Source: an uncultured Lachnospiraceae bacterium (GTDB lineage: Bacteria; Bacillota; Clostridia; Lachnospirales; Lachnospiraceae). Taken from it: a stretch of DNA of 15,786 bases. The stretch spans positions 1 to 15,786 of the forward strand of contig CAJTOK010000060.1 of assembly GCA_910577825.1 (NCBI GenBank), written 5' to 3'. Positions 13,638 through 15,786 of the stretch are shown piece after piece; positions within the stretch are counted from its first letter, which is position 1, and each line of letters begins with the position of its first letter. A program made the position numbers and the translations under genes. The notes under the pieces are model-generated. The model made no database searches. It saw only the letters and a list, made by a program, of their open reading frames with translations, and had not been told where the DNA came from.

Positions 13638-14480
13638 TTATACAAGTTCCATTTTGTCTAGTTGTTTCTGGTATTCTTCGCATGTTGTCATTATATAAAT
13701 CCTTGTTGTTTCTATACTGTTATGCCCTAACAGGCCAGCCAGCATCATTATATCTTTATCTATATTATAAAATGTTTTAGCAAACAGATGCCTTAAGTTA
13801 TGTGGAAATATTTTTTCTTTTGCCACCCCTGCTTTTTTTGCCAGTTTCTTCATTTCTTTCCATATATTGCTACGGTCAACAGCTTTTCCACTGGAAGTGC
13901 AGAATAACATTCCACTCTCTATGCCATTTTCACTGGCATAACGGAGTAAAATTTTCTGAAGTTTGCCTGGTACAAGTGCTTTTCTTTGTTTTCCTTTACA
14001 ATAAATATCTATTATCCCGCTTTTTACACCTTCTAATGTAATATAAGATAACTCGCTTATGCGTATTCCCATTGAACCTAATGTACGGATAATCATTGCA
14101 AGTCTTTTTTTTCCGCTGCGCATGGCTGCACTTACCAGTTTTTTATATTCTTTCTTGGATAAATTCCTGTTTCCTGGCGAAAATACTTTTTTCTGTATAT
14201 GGTAAGTTTTAGTATGAAGGCCATACCATTTCATATATTCAAACAGCCTGTTCACTGCAATTATAAATGAGTTTATGCTTGATAATTCATATTGTTTGTT
14301 TATATATAAGTCTTTTTTATAAATTGCCATAAGTTCTTTTGTAATTTCGCATCCAGCAGCATAATCCATAAGCTTTTTTATATCCCTTATATATTTGCTT
14401 ATTGTGGCTTTGCTTTTTTCTTCTCTTATTAGATATTTTTTATATTCTTCTATTATCTGTTCTGTGATTATATATTTCAT
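13638..14480 (-). CDS. Tyrosine recombinase, probable DNA invertase for the adjacent segment
   Basis: A 280-residue phage-integrase-family recombinase with an N-terminal SAM-like core-binding domain (about 1-100) and a complete catalytic domain. The catalytic residues are R140 (MGIRISEL), a Lys in KGKQRK (about 164), H227/R230 (FPHNLRHLF), H253 (LLGHNSIETT) and Tyr262 (TRIYI). It breaks and rejoins strands through a 3'-phosphotyrosine. It lacks the long N-terminal arm-binding domain of phage integrases and is Xer/invertase-sized, which suits a simple inverted-repeat substrate. The start is ATG 14480 after GAGAGGA. The gene ends four bases from one inverted repeat, the classic placement for a dedicated invertase. 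Its own promoter must lie in 14481-14530, just past the terminator of the next gene; I cannot pick boxes there. It is closely related to the decayed copy at 10236-10967. Confidence 0.9.
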   Translation of the reverse strand: MKYIITEQIIEEYKKYLIREEKSKATISKYIRDIKKLMDYAAGCEITKELMAIYKKDLYINKQYELSSINSFIIAVNRLFEYMKWYGLHTKTYHIQKKVFSPGNRNLSKKEYKKLVSAAMRSGKKRLAMIIRTLGSMGIRISELSYITLEGVKSGIIDIYCKGKQRKALVPGKLQKILLRYASENGIESGMLFCTSSGKAVDRSNIWKEMKKLAKKAGVAKEKIFPHNLRHLFAKTFYNIDKDIMMLAGLLGHNSIETTRIYIMTTCEEYQKQLDKMELV

Positions 14481-14524
14481 ATAATTAGTCCTCTCTTAAA
14501 TAAATTCCTGTAAAATCTATTCCT

Positions 14525-14556
14525 GAAAAAACAGAGGGCATGTTAAACCCCCTGTT
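14525..14556 (-). terminator. Intrinsic terminator after the Ig-like secreted-protein gene
   Basis: On the minus strand AACAGGGGG (14556-14548) pairs with CCCTCTGTT (14538-14530), one mismatch, loop of nine bases, followed by a T run (14531-14525). It isolates the recombinase gene from transcription entering from the right. Confidence 0.8.
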
Positions 14557-14590
14557 GTTAAAAAATTTTAAGTTTAGTATAGATTGTTTT

Positions 14591-15786
14591 TTACCATTTT
14601 GTTACTTCTACATTGTCAACTGATACAAGTGCCTGCACATTTCCCCATTTTAAGTAAAGCCCGCCTGGGATTCCTGTGCCGTTTATATTTACTTCACCTG
14701 CAAAGTATATATTTTCTTCATCACTTATTATTATGGCGGCTTTTGATGTGCCTGCACTGGCAATGGCTTTTACATGTACCCAGCTAAATGGCAGTGTGCA
14801 TGTTTTATCTGTACCGTTTATCTGCCACAATGTGCTGTTATCAGAGGAAAGTTTTAATATATAGCCATTTTCAATTCCTGCATTTGTATCACCGTTTTTG
14901 TATGTGGCATCTGTCCCGGTTATTGCAAATTCTGTGGTATCCCTTGTCCCTGCATCCAGTGCTACGTCAAATCCGACAGTGTAATCTTTTACTTCCTGGC
15001 CTTTTATTCCAAATTCTGTATTTGCGCCTTGTGATGTGCTTGTGTTCCCTGCTGCAAATTTTATAAAGCTGTCATGTGTGGCATCTGCTTCTACATAAAG
15101 GCAGTTCTGTTTGTCTTTTGATGTCCATGTAGTGGCAATTAATGTATCGCTTGCCATGCTGCTATAGTCCTCTTTATAAATTATGTCTTTCTGGATTTTT
15201 TCTTCTGGAAGCACTATTACTTCAAATTCCTGTTTTCCTTCACTTGTTTCTGCCATCATTACCACTGCTTTATAGCCTTTTTCTGGCTGTGTTACTTTGC
15301 CGTCATCTGTTATTACGCCTGGGTCTGAAGATGTCCATTTTATGGTACTGCCGTTAAATTCTGCCGGGAGTTCTATAAAATCTTTTTGTATAATTTTATC
15401 AATTTCAAGCACATCTTTTTCTATTGTTATATTAAATTTTTTGGCTGCTGTGCTGTTTCCTTTTGATATTACTGCTTCCAGCTCTATGTAAACATCACTG
15501 TTTCCTTTTTTAATATTTGCTTTGGTAAAGCCTATAGCACCAGGTGTTACTGTGGCATTTTCAAATGTAACCTGGCTGCTTCCTGATTTCCATGAGATGG
15601 TGCTTCCAAAAAGCCCTTCTGATGGAAGTACAAAGTCTTTGCCTGCTGTTTGTGGTACTTTTATATGTTCTGAATCGTACTGGACTGATGCTTTATCTGT
15701 CTTATATATTTTACTTCCCCAGACTGCCCTGTTATACTAATTCCACTTTAAATCAGGAAGAAAATATGTTAAAATGTAAATATGAG
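14591..15786 (-). pseudogene. 3' part of a secreted protein with atrophied Ig-like (aBig_2) repeats and a lectin-like C-terminal domain; in-frame TAG
   Basis: The frame is open from 15736 to the TAA at 14591 (381 residues) but has no ATG or ribosome binding site at its left end. It continues upstream across one TAG (15737-15739) as LPDLKWN, suggesting a longer gene cut by a premature stop and by the window edge. Two repeats resemble atrophied bacterial Ig domains: FVLPSEGLFGSTISWKSGSS and FIELPAEFNGSTIKWTSSDP, each followed by a GxV-type strand and a KKFNITI- or QEFEVIV-like ending. The last ~185 residues (DYSSMASDTLIATTW to VSVDNVEVTKW) look like an all-beta, lectin/carbohydrate-binding type domain. 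Such architecture is common at the end of large extracellular glycan-degrading enzymes. The catalytic part would lie right of the window. Base composition here is visibly more GC-rich than in the glycan genes. It could still be expressed as part of a longer gene if the TAG is a sequence error. Confidence 0.6.

Noticed and set aside
14504..14525. Repeated ATTCCTG (14504-14510 and 14519-14525) before the recombinase gene, as an operator
   Set aside because: Two 7-base copies 15 bases apart could be chance; no symmetry or promoter boxes support it.
1..15786. CRISPR arrays, tRNA or rRNA genes
   Set aside because: No regularly spaced repeat array and no cloverleaf or rRNA-like sequence was seen on either strand.

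Overview
This is an AT-rich, low-GC Gram-positive (Firmicute) window. Strong AGGAGG-type ribosome binding sites, a rubrerythrin, IS630/ISAs1 debris and a secreted protein with atrophied bacterial Ig-like repeats suggest an anaerobic gut Clostridium/Lachnospiraceae-type host. This taxonomic guess is inference. Apart from the insertion sequences at the left edge, every intact gene lies on the minus strand, so the main locus reads right to left.

Left edge (1-1620): an insertion-sequence graveyard. It holds the C-terminus of an ISAs1-like transposase, a complete but decayed IS630 element (TA-flanked imperfect 22-bp terminal inverted repeats, transposase broken by three +1 shifts), a 28-codon helix-turn-helix stub cut by that IS630, and a 28-codon stub of an AAA-ATPase-like/PD-(D/E)XK (DUF1703-type) gene that still has a promoter and a ribosome binding site. 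Next come rubrerythrin (1633-2229), with a PerR-like box over its promoter, and an unusual pair of reading frames (2314-5042). That pair reads as one ~909-residue CBS / SGNH-like / citrate-lyase-ligase-like protein if the ribosome slips -1 at a UUUAAAA heptamer.

Centre (5228-13349): a surface-glycan gene set. In transcription order it has a CDP-glycerol glycerophosphotransferase-like enzyme, a GT4 glycosyltransferase, a decayed tyrosine recombinase, a Rossmann plus capsular sulfotransferase-like (PF10364-like) protein, a GT2 glycosyltransferase with a C-terminal Rossmann domain, a WecE-type sugar aminotransferase and a PAPS sulfotransferase, closed by a hairpin at 5124-5150. Together they suggest a wall- or capsule-type glycan carrying polyol phosphate, a 4-amino-4,6-dideoxyhexose and sulfate.

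Right (13350-14480): the most interesting part. Between the first glycan gene and a complete tyrosine recombinase lies a 172-bp segment bounded by perfect 22-bp inverted repeats (13418-13439 and 13612-13633). Each repeat is itself a dyad with 7-bp arms around a 4-bp centre, as expected for a tyrosine-recombinase crossover site. The segment carries a good sigma-A-like promoter (TTGAAA-N17-TATACT, 13566-13594) that points rightward, away from the glycan genes. I read this as an invertible promoter caught in the OFF orientation, with the recombinase at 13638-14480 as the likely invertase: phase-variable control of the glycan operon. The decayed paralogue inside the operon looks like a relic of an earlier, similar arrangement.

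Far right (14525-15786): a strong intrinsic terminator follows the 3' end of a secreted-protein gene with two aBig_2-like domains and a lectin-like C-terminal domain. Its reading frame is interrupted by a TAG near the window edge.
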